The notes beneath the pieces were generated by a model. The model was not told the DNA's origin. It worked only from the letters and a program-made list of their open reading frames with translations, and did not search any database. This document shows, piece by piece, positions 1-7,818 of a stretch of DNA of 64,000 bases. The stretch comes from Sphingopyxis sp. OAS728 (GTDB lineage Bacteria; Pseudomonadota; Alphaproteobacteria; Sphingomonadales; Sphingomonadaceae). Position 1 is the stretch's first letter, and every line of letters begins with the position of its first letter. The DNA lies in contig NZ_JADBDT010000001.1 of the NCBI RefSeq assembly GCF_014873485.1, positions 1,984,001-2,048,000 of the forward strand, read 5' to 3'. Both the position numbers and the translations under genes were made by a program.

Positions 1-57
1 GTCAACGCCGAGCCCATCGAGCAGCCGCACGACTTCCTGGCCCAAATTCGTCATCAT
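1..57 (-). CDS. N-terminus of a probable thiamine-diphosphate-dependent enzyme (partial)
   Basis: Only the first 19 codons lie in the window; the gene runs off the left edge. Read leftward it begins [19 protein letters not shown]. This resembles the first helix of acetolactate synthase or decarboxylase-type thiamine-diphosphate enzymes, which often start with a short leader and then a G-x-x-V-V-x-x-L-x-x-x-G-V-D pattern. The ATG at 57 follows a purine-rich GGGAC stretch; another in-frame ATG at 69 would add four residues. It diverges from the acetyl-CoA synthetase gene. The family call rests on very few residues. Confidence 0.4.
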   Translation of the reverse strand, partial: MMTNLGQEVVRLLDGLGVD

Positions 58-151
58 CTGTCCCTTCATCGGCGCCGACGCGCCCTTGCAGTTTGTGGCT
101 CGCGGGTTATCGCAGCGGGCGAACAATGCAATGCCGATTGGAGAGTCGTCC

Positions 152-2131
152 GTGTCCGAGTTGCCCCCCGCTGACCTTCCAGCTTCCGAACCTTTTGTTC
201 CCGTTCCGGCCGATGCCGCGGCGAACACGCATTGCACCGCCGCCGATTACGACCGGCTCTACGCGCAGAGCATCGACGATCCCGATACTTTCTGGGCCGA
301 GCAAGCGAAGCGTCTCGACTGGATCACCCCGCCAACGAAGATCGGCAACTGGTCCTACGATCCCGTCGAAATCAAATGGTATGAGGATGGCGTCCTCAAT
401 CTCTGTCACAACGCCGTCGACCGCCATGTCGCCGCGGGCCATGGCGAGCGCACCGCGATCATCTTTGAACCCGACGCCCCCGACGGCGAGACGCGGCACA
501 TAAGCTACAAGGCGCTGCTCGCCGACGTCATCCGTATGGCGAACACGCTGAAGAAGCTCGGCGTCCAGAAGGGCGACCGCGTCACCATCTATATGCCGAT
601 GATCCCCGAGGGTGCGGTCGCGATGCTCGCCTGCGCGCGCATCGGCGCGGTGCACAGCGTCGTCTTCGGCGGCTTCTCGCCCGAGGCGATCCACGGCCGC
701 ATCGAGGATTGCGCCAGCGACTGGGTGATCTGCGCCGACGAGGGGCTGCGCGGCGGCAAGCATGTGCCGCTCAAGGCCAATGTCGACAAGGCGCTCGAGC
801 GCGTCGACGTCAAAGCCGTGCTCGTCATCGCGCACACCGGCGGCGACGTCGCGATGAAGGAAGGCCGCGACCATTGGTACGACGCGCTGTCGGCCGATGT
901 CGGCGATGAATGCCCGTGCGAACCGATGGGCGCCGAGGACCCGCTCTTCATCCTCTATACCTCGGGATCGACCGGCAAGCCGAAGGGCGTGCTCCATACG
1001 GTCGGGGGCTATTCGGTGTGGACCGCCAGCACCTTCTATTACGGTTTCGACTATCGTCCCGGTGAGATTTTCTGGTGCAGCGCCGACATCGGTTGGGTCA
1101 CCGGGCACAGCTATGTCGTCTATGGCCCGCTCCAGAATGGCGCGACGACCTTGATGTTCGAGGGCGTACCCAACTACCCCAACCACGACCGCTTCTGGCA
1201 GGTCGTCGACAAGCATCAAGTCAACATCCTCTATACCGCGCCGACTGCGATCCGCGCGCTGATGCGCGAGGGCGACGATTATGTGACGCGCCACGATCTG
1301 TCGTCGATCCGACTGCTCGGCAGCGTCGGCGAGCCGATCAATCCCGAGGCATGGCGCTGGTATCACCAGATCGTCGGCAAGGGCCGCGTCCCCGTGATCG
1401 ACACATGGTGGCAGACCGAAACGGGCGGGATCATGATCACCACCCTGCCCGGCGCGCATCCGATGCAGCCGGGCAGCGCGGGTAGGCCCTTCTTCGGCAT
1501 CCGCCCGCAGCTCGTCGATGCCGAGGGGGGCGTGCTCGTCGACGAGCAGACCGGCGGCGCGTCCGAGGGCAATCTCTGCATCACGCATAGCTGGCCGGGT
1601 CAGGCGCGGACGATCTATGGCGATCATCAGCGTTTCGCCGAAACCTATTTCTCGACCTATAAGGGCAAATATTTCACCGGCGACGGCTGCCGCCGCGATG
1701 CCGACGGTTATTGGCGGATCACCGGCCGCGTCGACGATGTCATCAACGTCTCCGGCCATCGCATGGGCACCGCCGAGGTCGAAAGCGCACTGGTGCTGCA
1801 CGACCTCGTCGCCGAGGCTGCGGTCGTCGGCTTCCCGCACGACATCAAGGGCCAGGGCATCTACGCCTATGTCACATTGAACGCCGGGGTCGAGCCGACC
1901 GAAGAGGTCGCCGCGGCGCTGAAGCAGCAGGTGCGCACCGAAATCGGCCCGATCGCGACCCCCGACCATATCCACCTGACGCCGGGGCTTCCCAAAACGC
2001 GTTCGGGCAAGATCATGCGCCGCATCTTGCGCAAGATCGCCGAGAATGATTTCGGTTCGCTGGGCGACACGTCGACTTTGGCCGATCCGAGCCTGGTCGA
2101 CGGGTTGATCGAGGGACGGAAGAACCGCTGA
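152..2131 (+). CDS. acs: Acetyl-CoA synthetase (AMP-forming)
   Basis: Cytoplasmic enzyme that activates acetate with ATP and CoA to acetyl-CoA through acetyl-AMP. The protein is 659 residues from the GTG at 152, close to the usual 645-660. That start is chosen because GGAGAG at 140-145 sits six bases upstream; an ATG at 131 and a TTG at 86 are in frame but lack such a site. The AMP-binding signature [10 protein letters not shown] is at about 269-278. A WWQTETGG motif follows, and the C-terminal PKTRSGK has its lysine at about 620, the residue acetylated in this family to switch off activity. No operon partner is visible: the gene diverges from the partial gene at the left edge and converges on the beta-lactamase-like gene. 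Confidence 0.96.
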   Translation: MSELPPADLPASEPFVPVPADAAANTHCTAADYDRLYAQSIDDPDTFWAEQAKRLDWITPPTKIGNWSYDPVEIKWYEDGVLNLCHNAVDRHVAAGHGERTAIIFEPDAPDGETRHISYKALLADVIRMANTLKKLGVQKGDRVTIYMPMIPEGAVAMLACARIGAVHSVVFGGFSPEAIHGRIEDCASDWVICADEGLRGGKHVPLKANVDKALERVDVKAVLVIAHTGGDVAMKEGRDHWYDALSADVGDECPCEPMGAEDPLFILYTSGSTGKPKGVLHTVGGYSVWTASTFYYGFDYRPGEIFWCSADIGWVTGHSYVVYGPLQNGATTLMFEGVPNYPNHDRFWQVVDKHQVNILYTAPTAIRALMREGDDYVTRHDLSSIRLLGSVGEPINPEAWRWYHQIVGKGRVPVIDTWWQTETGGIMITTLPGAHPMQPGSAGRPFFGIRPQLVDAEGGVLVDEQTGGASEGNLCITHSWPGQARTIYGDHQRFAETYFSTYKGKYFTGDGCRRDADGYWRITGRVDDVINVSGHRMGTAEVESALVLHDLVAEAAVVGFPHDIKGQGIYAYVTLNAGVEPTEEVAAALKQQVRTEIGPIATPDHIHLTPGLPKTRSGKIMRRILRKIAENDFGSLGDTSTLADPSLVDGLIEGRKNR

Positions 2132-2266
2132 GCGCAGGGCCGCTACGCACCTGCATAGGCTCTCTCATGCTTTCGTATGATTGAATCTACGGCCGTCAGC
2201 TACCATATAGGGAGCACCCCCGAGTTCCGGCGGCCCCTCCCCCCTCCCTGGCGGCCGGAGCAACAA

Positions 2267-2295
2267 GGCCCGGAAGGTTACGCACCTTCCGGGCC
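2267..2295. terminator. Strong hairpin terminator between convergent genes
   Basis: Perfect 12-bp inverted repeat (GGCCCGGAAGGT / ACCTTCCGGGCC) with a 5-base loop at 2279-2283. It lies between the convergent ends of acs and the beta-lactamase-like gene. The + strand carries a short T run a few bases after the stem (2301-2304), so it most likely ends acs transcription. It may also work in reverse. Confidence 0.7.
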
Positions 2296-2316
2296 CTCCC
2301 TTTTAAAAGGCGAGCT

Positions 2317-3513
2317 TTAGCGCCGTTGCTCTTCGATAGCTTCGCATAGGCCGTCGGTCGCGAGCGCGACCTGCGATTCCGCCGTTTTGCGATTGGCCGC
2401 GCTGTTCTCGACCCCGCGCGTTTCGGTGTTGAAGGCGAGCAGGCTGCCCATCCCCTGATCGGGGCAGAGGCTGAGATAGGCACGAAAACCGTTCTGGTCG
2501 CCATTATGGCCGACAAAGCGCACCGCCGCGCCGCGGTCGATGAAGAAGGACAGGCCGCTCTGCGTCGTCTTCGCCATGCGGCCCTGCGTAAAATCCTCAC
2601 CCGCCGATATTTGCGGCGCCCACATTTCCTCGAGCGAAGCCCGTTTCAGCACCCGGTCATAGTCCGATCGGCGCGCCGGATCGCCAAGCAGGAAGGCGAC
2701 ATATCTCGCCATGTCGGGCATCGGCGCGTTGAGCCCGCCGTTCGACACCGTCACCCCGGTATCGACATCGAAAGGCGCGGCGACCCGCCGGCCGTCGCGG
2801 ACATAGTAACTGTGCGACCGGTGCGGCAGCAGGTGCGGCGGGGTGCGGTCGAAATAGCTGTCGTGCATCCCCAATGGTTTCAGGATATTCTTGTCGATGT
2901 AGACTTCATAATCCTCGCCCGACAGCCGCTCGATGACCTGCCCCAGATAGACGATGCCGGGGTTCGAGTAGCCGAAGCGGCTGCCCGGTTTGAACTCGAC
3001 CCGCGTATAGGGCAGCATCGCCACCAGCTGCGCCCAGCCCTTCGGCTCGAACGGCTGCCAGTCCTGATCGCGCCACGGCCAGGTCCCGCTGCGAAACCCT
3101 GCGCTGTGGCTCATCAGCTGGCGCAGCGTGATCGCGCCGGTGTCGCCATAGGGATTATGCACCGCGGCGAGTTCGGGCACATATTTGACGATCGGATCGT
3201 CGAGCGACAGCAGCCCGCGATCGCGGAGCTGCATGATCGCGATTCCCGTCATCGTCTTGGTGATCGACGCCCAGTGATAGATGGTGTCGGCATCGACCGG
3301 CACATGCGCGTCGGCGTCCTGCTCGCCCAGATGGTCGGCGACGACGGTCCGGCCGTCCTGCACGACATAAAAGCTACTCCCGGCGATCTTCGCCCGGTTC
3401 GTCTCGCTGCGGTGCAGCTCGCGAAAATCGCGCAATGCCTTGTCGAAGCCCGTCTCCTCGGCCGCCGCCGGATTGGCCATCAGAGCAAGTGCAGCAGCTA
3501 TCCAGCGCAACAT
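2317..3513 (-). CDS. Secreted serine hydrolase of the beta-lactamase / penicillin-binding class C fold
   Basis: 398 residues with a Sec signal peptide (hydrophobic stretch at about 3-16, likely cleavage after ANPAAA), so it acts in the periplasm. The class C beta-lactamase / D-Ala-D-Ala peptidase / EstB set is present: S83-I-T-K86 (nucleophile and general base), Y182-S-N184, and H336-N-G338 in place of KTG. This combination is typical of family S12 esterases and peptidases rather than proven antibiotic-hydrolysing enzymes. The substrate cannot be told. It is the last gene of the leftward Anbu cluster, 45 bases after the protease gene, so it is probably co-transcribed. The start at 3513 has a GGAGGG ribosome site. 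Confidence 0.85.
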   Translation of the reverse strand: MLRWIAAALALMANPAAAEETGFDKALRDFRELHRSETNRAKIAGSSFYVVQDGRTVVADHLGEQDADAHVPVDADTIYHWASITKTMTGIAIMQLRDRGLLSLDDPIVKYVPELAAVHNPYGDTGAITLRQLMSHSAGFRSGTWPWRDQDWQPFEPKGWAQLVAMLPYTRVEFKPGSRFGYSNPGIVYLGQVIERLSGEDYEVYIDKNILKPLGMHDSYFDRTPPHLLPHRSHSYYVRDGRRVAAPFDVDTGVTVSNGGLNAPMPDMARYVAFLLGDPARRSDYDRVLKRASLEEMWAPQISAGEDFTQGRMAKTTQSGLSFFIDRGAAVRFVGHNGDQNGFRAYLSLCPDQGMGSLLAFNTETRGVENSAANRKTAESQVALATDGLCEAIEEQRR

Positions 3514-3558
3514 CGCGATCCCTCCCGTTTCACCTGTCGGGACGGTGGCCGAAGGCGA

Positions 3559-4293
3559 TCAGAAATGAAAGTCGGGAAGCTCCGCCAGCGCTATCCCCAG
3601 CGCCTCGGCCCAGCCGTCGGCGACGCTTTCGAAATAGGGATCGTTGCGCTCGAACCGCCGTTCGCGCACGCCGACAAAATCGTCGCGCTCGTGCACCTTG
3701 AGGTCGATCGGCAGGTCGACGCCGGCATTGGCGCGGATCGTCGAATCGAACGACACGCAGAGCAATTTCACCGAATCCTCGAACGACATCGCGGGGTCGT
3801 AGGAGCGCACGATGATCGGGCGGCCATATTTCGTCTCGCCGATCTGGAAGAAGGGATTGTCCTCGCCGGCTTCGATGAAATTGCCCTCGGGATAGATCAG
3901 GAACAGCCGCGGGTCCGATCCCTTGATCTGCCCGCCGACGATCAGCGAGGCGCGGAACAGCGAATCCGCCGCCGATTGGCCCTCGTCATTGTGGCGCATC
4001 ACGATGTGGCGCAGCGTTTCGCCGATGATCGTGGCGACCGCGAACATCGACGGCGCGGCGAGGATCGACGGATGGCGATCCTCGGGCGCCTTGGTGCGCT
4101 CGTCGAGCAGGCTCACCACCGCCTGCGTCGTCGCGAGATTGCCCGCCGACATCAAGGTGATCACGCGCTCGCCGGGGACATGCCAGCTGCGCATCTTGCG
4201 GACCTGCGAAATGTCGTCGACGCCCGCATTGGTGCGGGTGTCCGACATGAACACCAGTCCCTTGTTCAAACGCATGCCAACGCAATAAGTCAT
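3559..4293 (-). CDS. anbu: Anbu-type proteasome-related peptidase
   Basis: 244 residues of the Ntn-hydrolase proteasome beta fold. It opens MTYCVGMRLNKGLVFMSD, so Thr2 is the expected nucleophile once the Met is removed. The following SDTRTNAGVD segment and the basic VRKM near residue 32 match the Anbu family (ancestral beta subunit), distinct from HslV and the actinobacterial 20S proteasome. Established for the family: self-assembling helical or ring oligomers, with physiological substrate unsettled. Upstream lie transglutaminase-like, alpha-E and circularly permuted ATP-grasp genes, the standard Anbu partners. The 60-base gap to the transglutaminase gene suggests one transcript. Cytoplasmic, with no signal peptide. 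Confidence 0.93.
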   Translation of the reverse strand: MTYCVGMRLNKGLVFMSDTRTNAGVDDISQVRKMRSWHVPGERVITLMSAGNLATTQAVVSLLDERTKAPEDRHPSILAAPSMFAVATIIGETLRHIVMRHNDEGQSAADSLFRASLIVGGQIKGSDPRLFLIYPEGNFIEAGEDNPFFQIGETKYGRPIIVRSYDPAMSFEDSVKLLCVSFDSTIRANAGVDLPIDLKVHERDDFVGVRERRFERNDPYFESVADGWAEALGIALAELPDFHF

Positions 4294-4353
4294 CGAATCC
4301 CGTTTTCCCCGCCCGGAAAGTGCTGATCGCCCCTAATCTGGTGCCCTGCCCGC

Positions 4354-5157
4354 TTATTGCTGGACCTGCAATTGAACAACCAGATTTTCCTGCGCCGCAC
4401 CATAGCGCATGCCGCGAACCGGGGCCGCATCGCGATAATCGAGCCCCGTTGCGACGCGGATATAGCGCTGGTCGGGCGAATGGCCGTTGCTGACGTCGAA
4501 GCCGATCCAGCCGATATGATCGAAATGCGCCTCGGCCCACGCGTGCGTCGCATCCTGATGCGTCCGGTCGTTCATCATCAGATAGCCCGACACATAACGC
4601 GCCGGGTGACCGAGGTGACGCATCGCGGCGATGAAGATATGCGCATGATCCTGGCAAACCCCGCCCTCGGCGCCGAGTGCCTGTTCGGCGGTGGTCGCAG
4701 CATCGGTAAAGCCGATCCGGTACGCGAGCTTGTCGATGATCAGCGCCGACAGCGCGTGCGCACGCTCGATCTCGTTGCCGAAGTCGCGGCCGAGCGTCGC
4801 AATCAACGAGCGGATCCCCCGCCCAGCACGCGTGAGCGGGGTGGGGCGCAGGAAGGTCCAGAGCGGCATCGCGCCGCGATGCGGCCCGATCACCCCGTCC
4901 CATGTTTCGAGCTCGATCGTGCCGTGACAGCGGATGACGAGCTCGCTCGTTCCGCCCTGGACCGCGATCAGGTCGACGCCATTGCCGTGATGGTCGGTGT
5001 AATGCAGCTGCCGCGCGCCGCCCTCGATGTCGACCGTCCAGTCGAGAACGCGCTGCTGCCCCGGCCGGTCCTTCGGCGTGAGCTTGAGCTGCTGCAGCGC
5101 ATAGCTGACCGGCGCATCATATTGGTAGCAAGTGCTATGGTCGACGCGCAGTTTCAT
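4354..5157 (-). CDS. Transglutaminase-like cysteine peptidase of the Anbu operon
   Basis: 267 residues. An N-terminal beta-sandwich (about 1-100, opening MKLRVDHSTCYQYDAPV) is followed by a papain-like transglutaminase core with the triad C168 (GGVCQDHA), H205 (ATHAWAEA) and D221 (IGFDVSNG). In bacteria this core usually acts as an amidase or peptidase rather than a cross-linker. It has no signal peptide, so it is cytoplasmic. Its ATG overlaps the stop of the alpha-E gene (ATGA at 5154-5157), implying translational coupling. Next to a ligase-type ATP-grasp protein, it may cut a peptide or amide bond that the ligase makes; that is inference. Confidence 0.9.
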   Translation of the reverse strand: MKLRVDHSTCYQYDAPVSYALQQLKLTPKDRPGQQRVLDWTVDIEGGARQLHYTDHHGNGVDLIAVQGGTSELVIRCHGTIELETWDGVIGPHRGAMPLWTFLRPTPLTRAGRGIRSLIATLGRDFGNEIERAHALSALIIDKLAYRIGFTDAATTAEQALGAEGGVCQDHAHIFIAAMRHLGHPARYVSGYLMMNDRTHQDATHAWAEAHFDHIGWIGFDVSNGHSPDQRYIRVATGLDYRDAAPVRGMRYGAAQENLVVQLQVQQ

Positions 5158-6095
5158 TCGACAAACCTGTAGTCGCGCTCGACCTGCCGCGCGAGCGCCG
5201 CGGTGTCGCGGAGGAAGCTGGTCACATATTGATGCAGCCCGCCGTCGAAGATCGACTGGATCGGCCCCGCGAGCTTTTCATGATGGAGCGCATGCGCCAG
5301 CCGCCACGCCTCGGTTTCCTCGCCATAATGCCGCTGCAGCTGCGCCAGATTATCCTCCATCCGCTCGCAGCAGAAGGCGAGGCTGCGCGGCATCTGGCGA
5401 TAGAGAATCAGGAATTCGGCGATCTTCAGCGCGCTGATCTCGGCCCCGTAAAGCCAGCGATAGGCGCGGTGTGCCGACACCGATCGCAGGATCGTCTCCC
5501 ACTGCACATTGTCGATCGTCGTGCCGATATGCGCGACCGAGGGCAGCAACAGATAATATTTGACGTCGAGGATGCGCGCGGTGTTGTCGGCGCGTTCGAG
5601 GAACGTCCCGAGCAGCGAGAAATTGAATCCGTCGTTGCGGAGCATCGTGCCGTTCAATGCCCCGCGCACATGTGCGCTCTGCTGGCGGATCGTCGCGAGC
5701 ACGTCGGGCAGGTCGTCTTCGCGCACAGGGCGCTTGAGCAGCGCGACGAGCGTCATCCAGCTCGTGTTGACCGCCTCCCACGTTTCGCGCGTCAGCGCGG
5801 TGCGCGCCGTGCGGGCATTGTCGCGCGCGAGCTTGATGACCGAGAGGATGCTCGACGGGTTGGCTGGATCGCGGAGCAGGAAGTCGATCACGCGCGCCGA
5901 GCTGTAATCGCCATGCGCCGCCTGGAACGCCTGATTGACCCCCGCGGTGACCAGCACCGATTTCCACTCGGCAGCGGCGGTGCTCGACCGCGTCAGCGCG
6001 ATGCGGAACCCGGCGTCGATCAGGCGCGCATTATTCTCGCTGCGTTCGAGGTAACGCGCCATCCAGAAGAGCGAGCCTGCGGTCTTGCCCAGCAT
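5154..6095 (-). CDS. Alpha-E domain protein (DUF403) of the Anbu operon
   Basis: All-helical 313-residue protein. The start at 6095 is chosen because its ATG overlaps the stop of the ATP-grasp gene (ATGA) and gives the family-typical beginning MLGKTAGSLFWMARYLER. An upstream in-frame extension to 6485 is low-complexity shadow of the ATP-grasp gene. Two related E-R-x-x-N-x-A-R segments (ARYLERSENNARLID near 13-27 and LERADNTARILD near 165-176) mark the alpha-E repeat. Its biochemical role is not established. The family nearly always accompanies circularly permuted ATP-grasp and transglutaminase-like genes, and a scaffold or substrate-carrier role is only a guess. Confidence 0.88.
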   Translation of the reverse strand: MLGKTAGSLFWMARYLERSENNARLIDAGFRIALTRSSTAAAEWKSVLVTAGVNQAFQAAHGDYSSARVIDFLLRDPANPSSILSVIKLARDNARTARTALTRETWEAVNTSWMTLVALLKRPVREDDLPDVLATIRQQSAHVRGALNGTMLRNDGFNFSLLGTFLERADNTARILDVKYYLLLPSVAHIGTTIDNVQWETILRSVSAHRAYRWLYGAEISALKIAEFLILYRQMPRSLAFCCERMEDNLAQLQRHYGEETEAWRLAHALHHEKLAGPIQSIFDGGLHQYVTSFLRDTAALARQVERDYRFVE

Positions 6096-7534
6096 CAGTC
6101 TTCCAATACCCAAGTGTCTTTGGTGCCGCCGCCCTGGCTCGAATTCACTACCAACGATCCCCGCGTCATCGCGACGCGCGTCAACCCGCCGGGGGTGATC
6201 GTGATCCCCTGCGGCGACATCAGCACGAAGGGGCGGAGGTCGACATGCCGCGGCGCGAGGCCCTTCTTGGTAAAGATCGGAACGGTCGACAGCGACAGCG
6301 TCGGCTGCGCGATATAACTGCCCGGGTTCGCCTCCAGCTTGGCGCGGAACGACGCGAGCTCCTTCTTGCTCGCCGCGGGACCGACGAGCATCCCGTAGCC
6401 GCCCGACCCATGGACTTCCTTGACCACCAGTTCGGGCAGCCGATCGAGCACTTCGCGCAGATGCTCGGGGTCCGAGCAGCGCCACGTCGGCACATTGGGG
6501 AGCAACGCCTTTTCGCCCGTATAAAATTCGATGATGTCGGGCATGTAGCTGTAAAGCGCCTTGTCGTCGGCGATGCCCGTTCCCGGCGCATTGGCGATCG
6601 TGATCCCGCCCGCGCGATAGACGTCCCAGATGCCGGGCACGCCGAGCATCGAGTCGGACCGGAAGTTCAGCGGATCGAGGAAATCATCGTCGACGCGGCG
6701 ATAGATGACGTCGATCGCCTTATAGCCCTGCGTCGTCCGCATCGCGACGCGGCCGTCGACGACGCGCAAATCATGCCCTTCGACCAGCTCGGCGCCCATA
6801 TGGTCGGCGAGGAAGCTGTGCTCATAATAAGCGCTGTTGTGGATGCCCGGCGTCAGCACCGCGACCGTCGGGGTCCCGCCGCATGCGGGCGGCGCGCAGG
6901 CGGCGAGCGACTTCAAGAGGTTGATCGGATAGTCGCCGACCTCGCGCACCGGCACCTTCGCGAACAGCTCGGGGAACATCTGGAGCATCGTTTCGCGGTT
7001 TTCGAGCATGTAGGACACGCCCGACGGGGTGCGCGCATTATCCTCGAGCACGTAGAATTCGTCGGCGCCGGTGCGCACGATGTCGGTGCCGCTGATATGC
7101 GTATAGATGCCGCCCGGCGGGTCGAGCCCCATCATCATCGGCAGGAAGGCCTCGTTCCCGGCGATCAGCTCGACCGGCACACGCCCGGCGCGCAAAATCT
7201 CCTGCCGGTGATAGATATCATGGAGGAAGGCGTTGAGCGCGCGCACGCGCTGCTCGATCCCGCGCGACAGGCGGCGCCATTCGCTGGCGGAGATGATCCG
7301 CGGCACCACGTCGAACGGGATCAGCCGCTCGTCGCCGTCGGCGGCGCCATAGACGTTGAAGGTGATCCCGGTGGTGCGGAACAGCGCCTCGGCCTGCTGC
7401 GCCTTGCGCTGGATGCGCGTCGCATCCTCGGCCCCGAACCATTCGCAATATTCGCGATAGGGCGACCGTGTATCGCCCCCCTGGCCCGTCATTTCGTCGA
7501 AAAAGGAAATGCGCCTGCCCTTTCCACGCAACAT
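6095..7534 (-). CDS. Circularly permuted type 2 ATP-grasp protein (DUF404/DUF407)
   Basis: About 479 residues and probably the first gene of the Anbu operon. The family core begins at FFDEM with the following R-x-P-Y-x-x-Y segment, then GITFNVYG, PVELIAGNEAF, the ATP-binding VVKEVHGSGGYGMLVGP (acidic and glycine-loop residues) and a C-terminus in SSQGGGTKDTWVLED. Such proteins are predicted carboxylate-amine ligases; product unknown. The reading frame is open to 7666, but that would add a signal-like leader that does not fit a cytoplasmic ligase, and a promoter-like pair lies at 7638-7666. I therefore chose the ATG at 7534; ATG 7615 is an alternative. The stop overlaps the alpha-E start. Confidence 0.88.
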   Translation of the reverse strand: MLRGKGRRISFFDEMTGQGGDTRSPYREYCEWFGAEDATRIQRKAQQAEALFRTTGITFNVYGAADGDERLIPFDVVPRIISASEWRRLSRGIEQRVRALNAFLHDIYHRQEILRAGRVPVELIAGNEAFLPMMMGLDPPGGIYTHISGTDIVRTGADEFYVLEDNARTPSGVSYMLENRETMLQMFPELFAKVPVREVGDYPINLLKSLAACAPPACGGTPTVAVLTPGIHNSAYYEHSFLADHMGAELVEGHDLRVVDGRVAMRTTQGYKAIDVIYRRVDDDFLDPLNFRSDSMLGVPGIWDVYRAGGITIANAPGTGIADDKALYSYMPDIIEFYTGEKALLPNVPTWRCSDPEHLREVLDRLPELVVKEVHGSGGYGMLVGPAASKKELASFRAKLEANPGSYIAQPTLSLSTVPIFTKKGLAPRHVDLRPFVLMSPQGITITPGGLTRVAMTRGSLVVNSSQGGGTKDTWVLED

Positions 7535-7637
7535 GCCGTCATCCACCGCGCGCCCGATATATTCGGCCTGCGCGGCGCACCATGTCCCTGCTGCTGCGTC
7601 GCTCGCCGGCTGCATGGCCACCAAGCTTATGACAAAG

Positions 7638-7666
7638 ATGCTAATCGCGCCCGCGTGCCTTGGCAA
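7638..7666 (-). promoter_or_regulatory. Possible sigma-70-type promoter of the Anbu operon
   Basis: On the minus strand, TTGCCA (7666-7661) and TAGCAT (7643-7638) are separated by 17 bases, which would start transcription near 7630. This agrees with translation starting downstream of 7630 rather than at 7666. Seen by eye only, and such pairs occur by chance. Confidence 0.35.
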
Positions 7667-7720
7667 GCGGGCTCATCGCTCCGGTTGATACGGTAACATC
7701 AAGGAGTTGGGCCCTTCCTT

Positions 7721-7793
7721 CGTCATGCCGGACTTGATCCGGCATCCATCTCCGCGGCGGAGGCATGGGCCCCGGATCAAGTCCGGGGTGACG
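7721..7793. repeat. Dispersed palindromic repeat, family 1 (copy 1)
   Basis: Two stem-forming units, CGTCATGCCGGACTTGATCC and GGATCAAGTCCGGGGTGACG, face each other across about 33 bases, and each contains a smaller palindrome around CCGGA/TCCGG. The same arrangement recurs at 26496-26572 and 58709-58780. It lies downstream of secA and upstream of the Anbu operon, in an otherwise empty gap. REP-like or mobile-element-derived; it may also act as a terminator. Confidence 0.75.
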
Positions 7794-7818
7794 AATGGAA
7801 GGGGGCCGGCCGCCGGCG

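Noticed and set aside
2506..4326. 606-codon + strand frame over the beta-lactamase and Anbu genes
   Set aside because: Antisense shadow; both minus-strand genes have catalytic motifs and family length.
6096..6485. N-terminal extension of the alpha-E gene to 6485
   Set aside because: Lies inside the ATP-grasp gene in another frame and is low-complexity; the 6095 start matches the family and the overlap.
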